A stretch of 64,000 bases of DNA, taken from assembly GCA_013398615.1 (NCBI GenBank), contig VZSR01003807.1, forward strand, positions 17,004,237 to 17,068,236, given 5' to 3'. Both the position numbers and the translations under genes were made by a program. The stretch's first letter is position 1. The number at the start of each line of letters is the position of its first letter. Below, in pieces: positions 24,091 through 36,600 of the stretch. The notes beneath the pieces are model-generated. The model was not told where the DNA came from. It made no database searches and saw only the letters and a list, made by a program, of their open reading frames with translations. This stretch comes from Brachypodius melanocephalos (lineage: Eukaryota; Chordata; Aves; Passeriformes; Pycnonotidae).

Positions 24091-27000
24091 AAAACAATGT
24101 AGATCACATTTTCACATGTCTCTGCACTGCATATCGTTGTTGTGTTTTTAGTGCATCATTTGCTGCCGGGAGCTTCATGTAATGGAGAGAAGTGCTATCA
24201 TAACAGAACTCTGCTGTGACCTGTTTCATCACAGTCACATTTCTCCCCACATGTGGTTGCTTTCTGGTGGTAAAAGCAAATCATGCACACAGAGGTTAAA
24301 ACTACATGATATTTTCTGATTAAAAGCACCGCATAAAGCCCAGCTACCCATAATATCTGTGTTATTAGAAGCTTTGTGTCACTTTTTCCAGTCAGATGGT
24401 GCCTGATCTTATGTCTGTCCACGATTATGGCAAGATTCCCATTGCATTAGTGGGTACTGGATCAGTCCAAAACTCACAACAACAAAAGGAAGAAAAGAAA
24501 GGAGATCACAGGCACACACACAATGTGCAGAGTCTGATCTCAGTGATTCACAGCAGCAGAGGTGCTGTGCTTCCTGGAATTAGTATTTTTCCTCAGCCAT
24601 GAAGACCTCAAGGTAGAAGCCTTGTGTGCCAAGTGGTTACAACCACTAGGCAGAGACGTGGGCTGCAGCCCAGGCTCTGAGATACTGCACTCCTGTGTCT
24701 TCCATGGCATAGATTCAGAGGGAAGGTGGGGAGGTGTAATCCCCCAGCATATGTGAAATCTTGCAGCTAGGCTACCTCCTGGAGATGATGGAAAGGGAAT
24801 TTCAACTGTAGAGTCCAAGGCCTTGCATTTTCTTAGGAAGAAAGCATGTGGATGAAATAGATACCTTTACTGGTTTTGGAGTCAGGGGGAGGGAGGCTTT
24901 GGATACAATTCACAAGCCACATCCCAGATGAGGCCTTGGAGCATGCACAGAGCCTGAAGATCCATTCTGAGGGAAGCATCAGGTTAGGGAGGTGGTTGTT
25001 GAGAACAGGAACCTACAAAGTAAGTGTAGTCTTGTAAGTAGCAACATGTTAGGTTTGTAAATCTGAGACTTGTCTGAGATTGTCTTAGGCTCTCATCCTA
25101 AACATGAGCTTCTTCTAAACTCAACGTTCTCATTAGAATTGTTCAACTCTTATGAGGCTTGGTGCTCCAGGGAAAACCTCTGAATGATTCTCAAAAGATG
25201 AACCATAGACAGGTCTCACCCAATGTGGATTTATTATGCTCAAGCACATCTCAAATCTCCAAAGCAGTAAGTTTAGCCTTGTGATCCATTGGACTGTTCA
25301 TTAGACAGTTTCCTTCTTCAGAACTCTCAGGTGCATTTATATGAAATGGAGTATCTTGCACTAGCAGGAGGTGATATTTAATGAGAGATTTCAGACCAGA
25401 CTTGTGTTAATAATTTCTGTAGGTTCTCCACTCAAAAAATGTTATTTTCTGCTGTCTATGGAAACTTTGTGCCTATTTCCTAAGTCTATGATTTCACCAT
25501 CATTCTTTGAGTCACCAGCTTTCTCAGAATCTTTACTTTGTGAATATATTGCTCAGAGGTAGGTCCAGTCAGCAAAACGACTGGGAAAAGGAAAAAAACC
25601 CACCTTTTTTCTCTTATCAAAATAGCCAAAATGGTATTTACTGCTGACTGTGATGCTACTAATAGGAATAATGAAAAGATATGCAAAAGAGCTACATTAG
25701 CACAGCCAGGCTGGCTACAGATGTAGATATCCCTCACTTCATCCTATGCATAACTGACTGAGAGAGCCCTTAACTAAAGTCTCTTTATTCTTGTGCAAGC
25801 TGCTGTGAATATTGCCCAAGCTGCTATTGAAGATACAATCTGAGCACAGTGACTGCTGTGTTCCCAGGAACAAAGTTTTAAGAAGACAAATTTGCATGCT
25901 TTTATCTGAAGGCAGAATCTGACTTTCAACATCTTGATCATAGGTGACATATTAAAGAGAAAACATCAACATAACCTCAATTGCCCATTGTGACTTTGTG
26001 TACCTGGCAAGCAGAAACCTTACCCTTTCACCTGTCACTGAAAATGATTTGATATGGAAATTAGGCTGGAATTCCACAGGACCATTGTCACAGTTATTCA
26101 CACTGACTTCAATGACTGTTGCCATAATAAACATCACTCAAGCACCAAGTGCTCCGTCCTGATGGATTGCTTCATTAACTAATAATTGCAGGCCATTACC
26201 AGCTTGACCCTGTAGGGTGTGTGCTCTCTCCCCTTGAAAGTAGCTCTCATGCAATTACCTGGCTACTAGTGAAGAAACCATCATTACTCTTTTTAAAACT
26301 TTCTTCAGAAGTTCAGAAAGGTTCTTTCAATGCACTGTTTTATTTGTTAAAGCAAAATTTCTCCAGTTTTAATAGTAAGTATTCAGAGTGCATGAGTGTG
26401 TGTGTGTGTCCCCATACAGGTCTGGGGATGACAGAGCTATACTATGTAATACACTTCAGGATCATTTGAAAATTATTTTATTCCAGTGATCCAATACAAA
26501 GTTAATTGAAATGCAAACCATGCTCCAAACATTTGCAAAAATTTATATTTCTTTCAAAATACCAATAAGCGTTTAGGAGAGTTAGTAATGTTCTAATTGA
26601 AAGCAAAGCATTGGTCCCACAACACCAAAAAGTCCTTCTGTGACTGTAATCACAGTAACAGGGTCTGCAGTTCTTGCCGAGCTGGATGAATGGCTGGAAA
26701 CCAGCATATCTAGAAAGCGAATCAGTCCACAGGTATTGCCCAGATATTCCAAACCCTCTTGGCTGACATACACTCAGTTCCTGTCCAAGGGTTAGAGAAT
26801 AATTCAGCACTTACTACCCTGAAGCCAAATCAGGACACAGCCCTGGACATATTGTTCTTCTTTAGAATTTCCTCAGTACCTTGTATGGTCCCAGTCTGTC
26901 TGTCCTGACTCTTCCTGTTCCTGAATCATGCAGCTCCTCCAAATCCCAAACAAAGGATGCTCAATGCAAATAAAAGGATAGGCAGATAATGATATCTTCT

Positions 27001-30000
27001 AAATATTTGCTATGGGTGGGATTTTCCCCACCATCTGACATAGGGGAAACCAGATAAGGCACAGTCACCTAAACCAAATGTCCCTAGCAGATGCATGCCA
27101 GTCAGCAGACAGGCTCTGATTTAAGGTATCAGAACACAGTAAATGTAATCAAAAGAGGATGAGTAAAGGGAAGCTTCTAACAATAGTCACTGGATTTGAT
27201 ATCAGATCGTGTATCTGGGATCCGTATTTGCTGTTGTAGGAGCTTCGTGAAAAGCAATTTAGTGCTTTAAGGATCATTCCAGTGGCATGTGGTTGCTAAG
27301 AGGACCCAGGAAGGAGGGAGCTGAAGGATGGGGAGACTAATGGAAAGGTGAAATATGTGGAAGGCCCAAATACCTATCTCAGTATAAACACAGCTGCCAT
27401 GAACCCCTTGACCTTTTGAATTGCCCACAATTGCTGGATGCTAAATACTTCTGGAAGCAGTGCCATGCTGGTTTTGTTTTGCATAATTAAAGGAAGTTTG
27501 CATTCTAATTCCTTCATCTGTTGTGATGTCACAAACCACTGAAACTCTAAGAGCAAATTATGCAAAGTGGAGGTATGACACAGCTTCCTGATCTGGTCAT
27601 TTTGTGCTTATAAGATAGACATACCTTTAAGTACCATGTCTGAGGAACACCTCAGGCTGGAATGTCATCCTAAACTTGCTTAATTAGTCAATTGAAGTCA
27701 TCCCATGTGTTTGACCCCACACTTCCTCAAGAGTTCCCACCATCCATCAGAAGGAGCTAGTCACAGACACAGGAAGTAATCATGTTACCAAAACAAACCC
27801 AGCTCACAATTTGATAGTTTCAGAGGTTACTTATGGCACACAGCGGTGGAAAATAATAGCAAAAGCACATTGATGAAGAGATTCAGGCCATAAGTATTTT
27901 TAATTATCAGTTTAAAATAGATTTATTGTTTCTTCATACTACTTCATGCCTCATGTTTTCATCCACATAACCAACTTCCTGAAGTTGATTATGCTGTCAT
28001 TTTTTTCTCCCTGGGGCTGAGTTAGAGTAAATCCAAGTAACTAGAGGAGTTCTTACAGTGTGCAAGCCAATGAGTGTTTAACAACTGAAGAGTATCTGTT
28101 TGTCTAGGTCCTGCTGCACTCTAGGAACTGTATTGAAAACAAGCTCTTAACGAGATGATGTCGAATTTTCCCAAGGGATTGCCTAATTTGTCTGGGTTGC
28201 CATTGCACAGTCCAATACTATAGAAGTTGATGTATAGTCTCATTTCCCCTTACGGTTTTCACCCTTTGTAGTCCGCATTTATACAATTTAATGGCCAAGC
28301 TACACAGCTCTGTGGATCTTTCTGTACTTGCAGTAATTGTATAGGAGCCTCCAAATGCTGTGGGCCCTTTTCAGATTTCCATGGTGAGCCTAGTTATGTG
28401 AGAGGCACATGAGCTGAGGACATCCAGATGGAGACACTAAGTTGCAGGTAGTCAGGAGTAGAAAATACCTAAAAATAGTGTCTACCTTTATAGTCGACCC
28501 GAAAAATCATGAGCTTTTGTTCTGTTTGCTCTCTTGTTTGCCCTCTTGGAAGTGGCTTCTCCTTTTAGCACTTAGGCTTCCTTTGGCCACCATAGGGTTA
28601 ATCATAGAGCCAGTGGCAAATCTGATTTTAGGTCTGATGTTACCACAGCCCTGCTAACAACGCAATTAGCAGCCACTATATCAAAAGGTGAAAGAATAAA
28701 GCATGAGTAAAAAGAGCCCTTGCTTGCTTGGCTTTGTACTAATTACTTTTCTGCCAAGAGCAGGTAACAACCTGCACTTGAACATGTTTGGCAGTTCAAT
28801 GCCTCTCCAGCCCACAGTGGCTGGGAAGTTGTTTTTCTCCAGCTGAGGATGATTCCCTGGAAAAATAGTTTGTGGCTTCACGCTCCAGTGCTGCTTTCCA
28901 AGGGCTGAGTGATCACTGGAGCTACGTCAGGAGGCAGGAAGTGGGGAAGCCAAAACACCCCAGCAGCAATTCAAATGCCTGTGCAGAGGCATCTGAGGTC
29001 ATCTATGACCGTGCCACTTCACCTTCTGCTGCTGCTTCAGAAGGGCCTGCTGTTGGACATGAATCATAGATGTCTCCTTGGTACTTTCAGGCCTGGGCAC
29101 CTGGATTGCTCTGCTCGTGTTGTGTTTGTCCCAAAGGGGCAGAATTGTCTTTCTCTCTGGCCTTCATCTTGTATCTGTGTTCTTCCAAAAAATAAACCCA
29201 GCCAGATGCAAGGATCATAACCCTGGTCCTTGTACCTTGGCATCTTCATTGCCTTCCAGAGGCTAGCAGAGAAATTCCAAAGCCCAAGGATCTTCTCATC
29301 TTCACCACAAAATCCTTATTACCTACTTGAGTATTGCAACATTGTCTTTATATTTGCTCTTTATACTCAACAGAGCAGGCTCTGTTTTCTGATGATGTAC
29401 CTGACATATGATTGGAAATTTGAAACGGTGAACAAACAAAACTTGTCAATTCTGCGAAAAAGTTTGCTTGCTTAACGTGGAGTGTAGGAGCACAGCATTT
29501 TTGCTCAAGAACATTTCAATTCCAATGACAATTTTCCATTTCATAGGAAGAAAGAAGCAAAAGAAGTGGTTCTTTCAAAGTGAAATTGAGAAAGCAAAAC
29601 ATTTTTATTTCAGCTCAAAATGTCAATTTATTATTTAAAAGACATGTTGTAACAGCATTCCTTCAGTCCAGACAAAACAGTTCTCTCTGTTTCTCTTCTA
29701 GTTTTTCCACTTTCCATGTCTCTATCATTTGTCTAAAACCCAAATACCTAAAGACAACAACAACCGTGTAAAATTTTTTAGGTAGCTCAGGGAGCCATTC
29801 TGGATTTTGTTCACATTCCACTTGAACAGTGACTGAAACTGATGGGAATTTAACTGATAATCTCAACAGGAACAAGATCAGTGCTTTTGATGGAAATGTC
29901 ATGACCTTCTTCCATAAACTTGCTCATGTAGAATTTGTTTTCTTTCAGACTGGGTATGCATATCGAACCTATTCCAAGAAAGAGAGGGTAGGAGAGTTTC

Positions 30001-30760
30001 CTTTTCAGTATAGGATCATCTAAGGAGTGTCTCTGTAAACTAATGTGGAATGGGATTCACTTAAGTTTCCAGGCTCCTGTAGCCTGAAATATGGACCACA
30101 GCAGCAATATTCTCAGCACCAACAAGTACAGAGAAAATAAGGGTGTCAGTTTTGCAGTCTATGTAAAGAAAAAGAAAACAAGCTTGCATCTAAGGCATTC
30201 AAGGATTAAGGGCATCTTTTGTATGCAATGGCTTTTTTACAAATTCATAAATCCTGATTACTTTAAAAAAATAAATTTGCCAGTTTTGATGATGTGACAA
30301 GCCTTAATAAGCTATTCTGAGCATTTCTGCAAAACCTGTATCTAGTTGCTCTCTTACAGGTAAACAGGTATACACTCTGCATGTGAGAAACAGAAAGGCA
30401 GCTGCCACTTAGCTGCCCTCCTTTCACAGTGGCGAACCTTGACTGGGACACGTTCCTGTTTGTGCCAGTACCTGCTCCATACACACAGCACCACTGGAAT
30501 TCCAAAGCTTTGACCTCAATATCTTACTTTCTGGGAGGAGAAGGTGTTTCAGATGTTACACCTGATATTTCTGTGTGTAAACAAGGTAGCTTGAGGCACT
30601 TTCTGGAGTTTAGGAGCTGGTTGTGCTTTGCTTTCAGCATGACTGTGTTGTAAAAGTGAACGAAGAAGGGGATCAAAGGTGCTTAAGGTAGGTAGAAGAC
30701 AAGCAGGACCCTAAAGAATACCTGGGTCTGCAATGGACTAAGTCCACCTAACTGAAAGGT

Positions 30761-31210
30761 GAATCACACAGGATCATTTAGCTTGGTAAAGACCTCTAAG
30801 ATCCTGAAGTCCGACCTTTGACTGATTATCACTTTGTCAACTAAACCACAGCACCAAGTGCCACATCCTGCCATTTCTTAAACACCTCCAGGGATGGTGA
30901 AGCCACCACTTCCCTGAGCAGCCTGTTCCAATACTCAACAACCCTTCCTTTCCATGAGGAAATTCTTCCTGATGTCCAACCTGAACCTCTCCTTGCACAC
31001 CTTGAGGCTATGGGAGAGGAAGCCAACCCCCACCTTGCTACACCACCTGTAAAGAGTGATAAGGTCTCCCCTGAACCTCCTTTTCTTGAGAATAAACACT
31101 ACCTCAGCAGTTCTTCTCTAGATCCTTCATCAGCTTTGTTGCCCTTCTCTTGACGTGCTCCAGGGCCTCAATGTCTTCCTTGAGGAAAAGGGCCCAGAAC
31201 TGGACTGAAC
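30761..31210 (-). mobile_element. CR1 LINE 3' end, 5'-truncated (-)
   Basis: On the minus strand the 450 bp run in CR1 order: CCAGTTCTGGGCCC, GGCCCTGGAGCACGTCAAG, GAGAAGGGCAACAAAGCTG, a GGGGAGACCTTATCACTCT block, GGTTGGACATCAGGAAG, GGAACAGGCTGC, CATCCCTGGAGGTGTTTAAG, and a terminus pairing GTCGGACTTC with a GATCTTAGAGGTCTTT end. The block order and the GTTTAAGAAATGGCAGGATGTGGC segment point to a CR1 subfamily different from those at 6468 and 41868. It breaks off abruptly at about 31210. The 61-codon minus frame inside it is not a functional protein. Confidence 0.93.
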
Positions 31211-31631
31211 GAGAAGAGAATCTGTTACGGGTTTCCATGCGTACAATTCTTCATGACCTCATGTGCTCCAGTTCTTATAGGTGTTACCTGAATGATGACT
31301 CACAAATGATGACTCTCTTCACTTCTGACCTTTCGCCTACTGCCCAGTCTCATATTTCTGGTTGTCAAGCAACATTTACTACAAATATCCAATAATAGAA
31401 CTAAAAAATTCTGCTTTTTCCTCCACAGCAGACCTAAAATACATTTTCCTCTCCAACTACATTCTTAGGTGCTTTGCATCATGTATTCTTATAGCTCAGG
31501 CAGAGTTCTTGCCTGGGGTCTTGGTTCTCCTGACTGTTTCACCATTCATTTTCTCATTGTGGGTGCTTCCCTCCACTTTCTCATGAAGTAATCTTCTTCT
31601 GATTTACTGTTCAAATACTTTAAATAGTTCC

Positions 31632-31635
<4 letters not shown>

Positions 31636-31670
<35 letters not shown>
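31636..31670. repeat. (CA)n dinucleotide microsatellite
   Basis: Thirty-five bases of uninterrupted AC/CA, about 17 units, are likely to be length-polymorphic. Confidence 0.97.
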
Positions 31671-31672
<2 letters not shown>

Positions 31673-32826
31673 TATACGTGGATGCCATGCTACACTTAAC
31701 ATATTTGTAGTGAAACTGCTACTCTTGTCTTTGCACTTTTCCGAATTAGATTGCAAATGCCTTCAGGCAATTTTGAATGCAAGAACACTTGCTAATTCAA
31801 AGTTGCACAGTTACAACTCTACTTTCCTGGACTGAGAAAATGTATTTGCTGCTGAAACACAAGACTTTCTTCCCCTTGATTCGCTACTCCATATCTTCCT
31901 GTTTTCTTGGACATTACAGGAGTTCAGAGATGAGAAGTTTTCCCTTGAATCTGGTTCTTACATGTAAGTTCCAGAAGAAAAAGAACAAGTTTCTTTAGGG
32001 TACGGAAGTGTTGGTTCAACCCCTCATTTAGCAGCATGGGCAAGTCTATAACCTGTGTTGTTCTATGAACAATAATACATTAGTCACAGAAGACATCAGC
32101 AGTTTCTTAAGGCAACACATTTCCTTGGACTTCTAACATTAGCCCCTCCCTGTGCATTTTGCAACTATTTCCTTTTCCTTTACAGGGTGATTGGCCCTTC
32201 GTACATTTTAGGTATTCTCATTAAAGGCATTATTGAACCCATATCTTAAATAATGTTCGAACAAAAGATGTCCCAAGAGATTCCAACTGTTCTGGCATGA
32301 AGCATGTGACACTAAATAATTCTGCACTCTCTGCTTGGGGATACTGTGCACCATGCAAATGTCCTGCTGGCAGTTTTCAGAATGAGATGCCAAATTACCA
32401 CTTCAAATCAACGTGCATAAAGTTTTCATTCATTTTCACTGAGATTAATCGTCATCTTTAAATGACAAATCCAGAGAACTATTCCAAGTCCCAGTGCATT
32501 CTAATTACACTCTGTTCTTACCAGTGTGGGTGGCTCATGTGCTGACACAGGCAGTGGCCACTGCAGCAAGGTATCTCCTTGCATTGTCACAGGGAAAGTT
32601 TGGGCTAAGTGGAAGAAGAGACATTCCAGAACTACTGAAAATCAGCCTGGCATTAGTTTATGTGAAAAGGAGGCCATGATTAGAACAGTTTTCATTGACT
32701 TGAGGCCCATGCTAAATACCTTCCCTCCAAGGATTTCATCAGCTTGAGCCTGATTCACCATGCACGGTAATAGCAAAAAGAGCTCCCCTAAACACACTCA
32801 CAAAGCAATAGCCATTTAGGGGCATA

Positions 32827-32850
32827 TGTATGTGTGTGTCTGTGTGTGTG
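32827..32850. repeat. Interrupted (TG)n
   Basis: About ten TG units are broken by single changes, followed by a short GAGAGAG run. Confidence 0.75.
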
Positions 32851-35441
32851 GAGAGAGTATAAAACAAATCGGAAAAACTGAGTGTGTGGAAATTGCTCTC
32901 AGAGACAAAACTATTTACCATCATGCTCTGCCTTCTTCCCTGTCTGTTGTATGGGACTCCCTGAGTAGCTGTTAGATCAGGAAAAAAAATGATCTGTACA
33001 ATTATATGTCTACTACATCTGGAGAACTACCAAAATTAGTAAATTATGGCAGAAACTAAATCAAAATAAAGCAGGAATGAATCTGTTCACTTCACCTCCC
33101 ATGTCTCATTCTCTTGTCATGGCTGCACCTACTGTAATCAGAGTGTAAATAGCAATAATACATATTTATAGCAACAATAACACTGATTAAAATATGGAAC
33201 AAGATGTTCATAGGTGCCAAATCAGGTCATCTCTGTGTCCACGGAGAAGTGGTTTATTGAAGGCAAAGGAAGAAATAATCTTTCCTCAAAGACTGTTCGT
33301 GTCTACTCCTTAAAGCATAAGAGAAATACTTCCTCAGTGCATGTGCTAAGCAAGTGGATCATCTACACTTGGCAGTGGGACATAAGGACCAAGTGAGAAC
33401 ATCCTGTCTGGTACAACCTGTACTTGATGCTTATCCAAAGACTTGTATTCTGTAAAGATGAGACTGTGCATGTCTCTATTTCCATCTTTGCCCACATCAG
33501 GAGCACCTGTTTAGAATGGTTCTCCCACAGACATCCCCACATGTTGCATGCTATCATATTGCAAATCATCCTGGGTTGCATAAACTAGTGTCCTGGAGAT
33601 GTGCCCTGGCTGCCTATGGATGCCCTGTCCCTGGGACCAAACCAGAGACAGTATGTGGTGAAAAACTTGCAGATGTTTGGTCCTACTTTTGATGGTTATG
33701 TGAGTCTAAAATACAACTGAGTGATTTGCCCTCTGGAAGCTCCTGTTCTCAATTGACTATGCAGGCAGCTGAAGTTGCCTAGCTCAGATAAAGATAATTG
33801 ACTTGACAGACACATAAAGCTAGGAAAGATAAATCCCACCCTAGGCATCTGATTCAAGGCAAAATAAAATGCTCTTCATTCTTTTAAACACAGTCACACA
33901 GCAGAGAGGCTTAATATATCTTCCTGTCCCTCATGGTTCTCTGACTCCTCTGGTCTCTCATAAGAAAAAAATAATCACCTCTCTAAAAGGTGGGAAATGG
34001 CAAGTTTCACATTTAAATAGCTGGATTTTTTTGCATCAGGACATGACAATGGGTAATGTTCATACTGCAAACAGCTGTCATTGCTTGCATGTCCCCAGCC
34101 CCAACCTTTGGTTGGGTTGCGTCACAGCTCAGACCTGCAGACTCACAGCTTTGTCATCAGCAGCAGCCAAAGCACAACGCTGCTGCAAACACCCTGCCAT
34201 CAAAAACTTGTACAAGGGTCCAGCCTTGCAATGGTTAAAAACATCCCCTGGGAGTGCAGGCAAGGCCACCGAGGAGTGCACTGAAGACAATCTGCCTGGC
34301 TCTGCAGGCTCTTTGGGCACTCAAAGCTGGCAGAGGCATGGCCAGTCAGGCACACCAGTTTTGCCTTCACAACAGCTTTACTTTGTCCACCTCCATCAGT
34401 TTTTCACTGTTCCGACTGTTCTATACTGTATTATTTTTTATGTTTTCTGTCACTGATACACAGGGAGGATTATATCTATCAAGAGAACAGGCAAGGCCAC
34501 AGCCATTTTCTGGGGTTTTTTTTGATCATATACTCCTCAGATCAGTCAACTCATTACTGCAATTGCTCTGTTACTGCAATTCCTCTTTGCCACCTCCCTC
34601 TATGCTAATTTTGTACAGTTGCTCAGCATTTGTGTCATGACATCTAACTGTGCATAGAAAAAAAAAAAGAGGAAAAGAAGAAAAAAGAAAAGCAGCTACC
34701 ATGCTTAAAATCTGAAAACTTTGTAACATGTGAATTGACATTTAAAAAAGAAAAGTGTTGTTTCTTGAACTTGCTCTAATCATGAGAATATCAGTTCTAT
34801 AAGAGGACTCTTGGTCAAACTGATATTCAAGATTTCCTGCTGTGATTTGCCATGTTAAAGTAACAATATATGCATCAGGTCAACTTCTCATGTACTCCAC
34901 TGCACTTTGGTTCACAGCCCGTGGAACAAACGAGGCTTAAGTTCATTTCCAATGCTGAGTTCAAGGCTCTGATAGACTCTAACTTTCTAATTATCCTAAG
35001 GAGTATTTTCCTTGTTGAACTTGTGGACCTTCCAGGTATTGATGAAATCTGTGTCATGGCACAAATGTGTTCAGTGGTTAGAATTGTTTAAGTGTCTCAC
35101 AGGTACCACCTGGGCTGACCCCAGCCACAGCTAGCAACTAAGTTCAAAACACATAGGGAGGGGAGAGAGGGTCCATTTGTCTCACTTCTTCACAGCAAAA
35201 ATACTTATTTTACAAAGGCCACCAATGCTCCTCCTTTTTGCGGGTGAGTCGGAGTGTGAGAATGAGTTAGGCTATTTTCTAGAAGAGAAGGGGCCATCCA
35301 TTCTGGTTTTGTGTGTCATCTTCCTCACATGAACAGACAACTTGTTTTATACAGCAGCTTTGTGCTTTGCTGCAGAGATGCCACATGATGGGTGTATCAT
35401 TGGTCATCTTTCTCTCTTTTCACATTTTTCCTTCCACTGTG

Positions 35442-35512
35442 TTTCCTGGGTTTCCTGGGTTTTTCTCTACCTTGAAAAGCATAAGGTTTTTTTCTACCTT
35501 GAAAAGCAAAAG
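35442..35512. repeat. Two adjacent tandem duplications (9 bp and about 26 bp)
   Basis: TTTCCTGGG occurs twice head to tail (35442-35450 and 35451-35459). It is followed directly by two near-identical copies of a 26-27 bp unit containing CTACCTTGAAAAGCA (35460-35486 and 35487-35512). The two periods are unrelated, so they probably arose as separate slippage events in one unstable spot. Confidence 0.85.
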
Positions 35513-36529
35513 TATTGCCCTGCTTTTTCCTTGGAAAAAATGAGTGTCCTGTGGTAAAGGCTAATGTTACGACACTGAAGATGTTTATTATCCCTCTGAC
35601 GTCTGGCAGGGCAAAGACAGAATGGTAGGGAGTGAGCAGAGATAAATAAGAAAACAAGGGAGAAGTGGGAACACCTCCCACTGGAACATCGACTGTCCTT
35701 GAGGACTTCCAGCCACTACAGTTTGGCACTCACTGCAGCCTGGAAACCCCAAAAACCTCTTCTCCTCTGGGACATTGGCTCCCCATTGGCCAAAGCCCAC
35801 CTGGACTGTAATTCTTCATCTTTCAGTGAATTACACTATACAAATTCAGCTATATGTTTTCCTGAGTAAGAGAGTTCCCTATTAATAATGCTGACAAGAT
35901 AATGTTGCAATTTTTCTGGGAAAACTCAGTGATATGAAGAATGCTTTAGCTTTCAGCTGACCTAAAATTATGCAGCATACTATTACTTCACACTGGCACT
36001 AAGTACACAGTCTAATTCACAGTTGCTCACAAGCAGAAAGAAGGCAAATTAAAAGCAAGTAGTTATGAACAAGAGGATTGGTGTTCCACTCCATATGATT
36101 TTTCTCTCATTACTTATTCACTCTCCAGAGTTTATGGTCCAAAAGATAACTAAATCTTTTCAATATACTCCTGGTCACTAAACCTGTGTTTAGAACATAA
36201 TTTTGATAAAACACTGCACAACTTTGCTGTAACTAGTCTCTATGAACTCTGGGGTTTTATTTTTTATATTTTTTTGCAGTCGTAGGTAAGTTTTTGTTTT
36301 CTAGCTGCTCATCTGACCATGTAGTAAATTCAACTGGTATTTTGATGGTTCATCTGTGGCGTGGATTTTTGGCAGTATGCGAATTACATAAGAGGTCGTT
36401 TTTCCAGGACTGAAACAAGAATGGCACCTGCTGAGGCATCCATGCCAGGGGAGCGTGCACTGCTCATCAGCAGCAATTCTCAGATAAAAAACTAGTAAGA
36501 AAAGAAGCCACTGCTTTTGCGATGACATT

Positions 36530-36600
36530 TGCTTTGACTGATCAGCAGAATTTGAACCTGTGACCTTCAGTCTCATAACACAGACTACTTAAGTAATGTC
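36530..36600 (-). repeat. Possible decayed tRNA-like or SINE-like remnant
   Basis: On the minus strand AGACTGAAGGTCACAGG runs into TTCAAATTCTGC. This can fold as a tRNA T-arm (stem ACAGG/TCTGC with one G-T and one mismatch, loop TTCAAAT). Just upstream, AGTCT and AGACT form a perfect 5-bp stem around an 8-nt loop, the position of the anticodon arm. The order and spacing (anticodon arm, short variable loop, T-arm) are tRNA-like and recall the head of old tRNA-derived SINEs such as MIR. No acceptor-stem pairing and no clean D-arm are visible and the loop is one base too long, so it is not a functional tRNA. Chance resemblance remains possible. Confidence 0.3.

Larger units (their letters stand above)
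22571..30760. other. Unique non-coding sequence
   Basis: No gene is recognised. Frames here reach 114 codons (22773-23117, +) without a known domain. The patches 24440-24840 and 28870-29260 are somewhat GC-richer with overlapping frames on both strands, none recognisable. Short tandem motifs at 23561 and 24062 are listed separately. Confidence 0.55.
31211..36529. other. Unique non-coding sequence
   Basis: No gene is recognised. The frame at 33869-34456 (+, 195 codons) is the longest here. Its Ser/Cys/His-rich translation has no known domain, and the antisense frame at 34129-34320 is also open, so it is not called. The (CA)n, (GT)n and tandem duplication at 35442-35512 are listed separately. 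Confidence 0.55.

Noticed and set aside
30841..31026. 61-codon minus-strand frame
   Set aside because: Falls within the CR1 3' fragment; too short to encode a functional reverse transcriptase.
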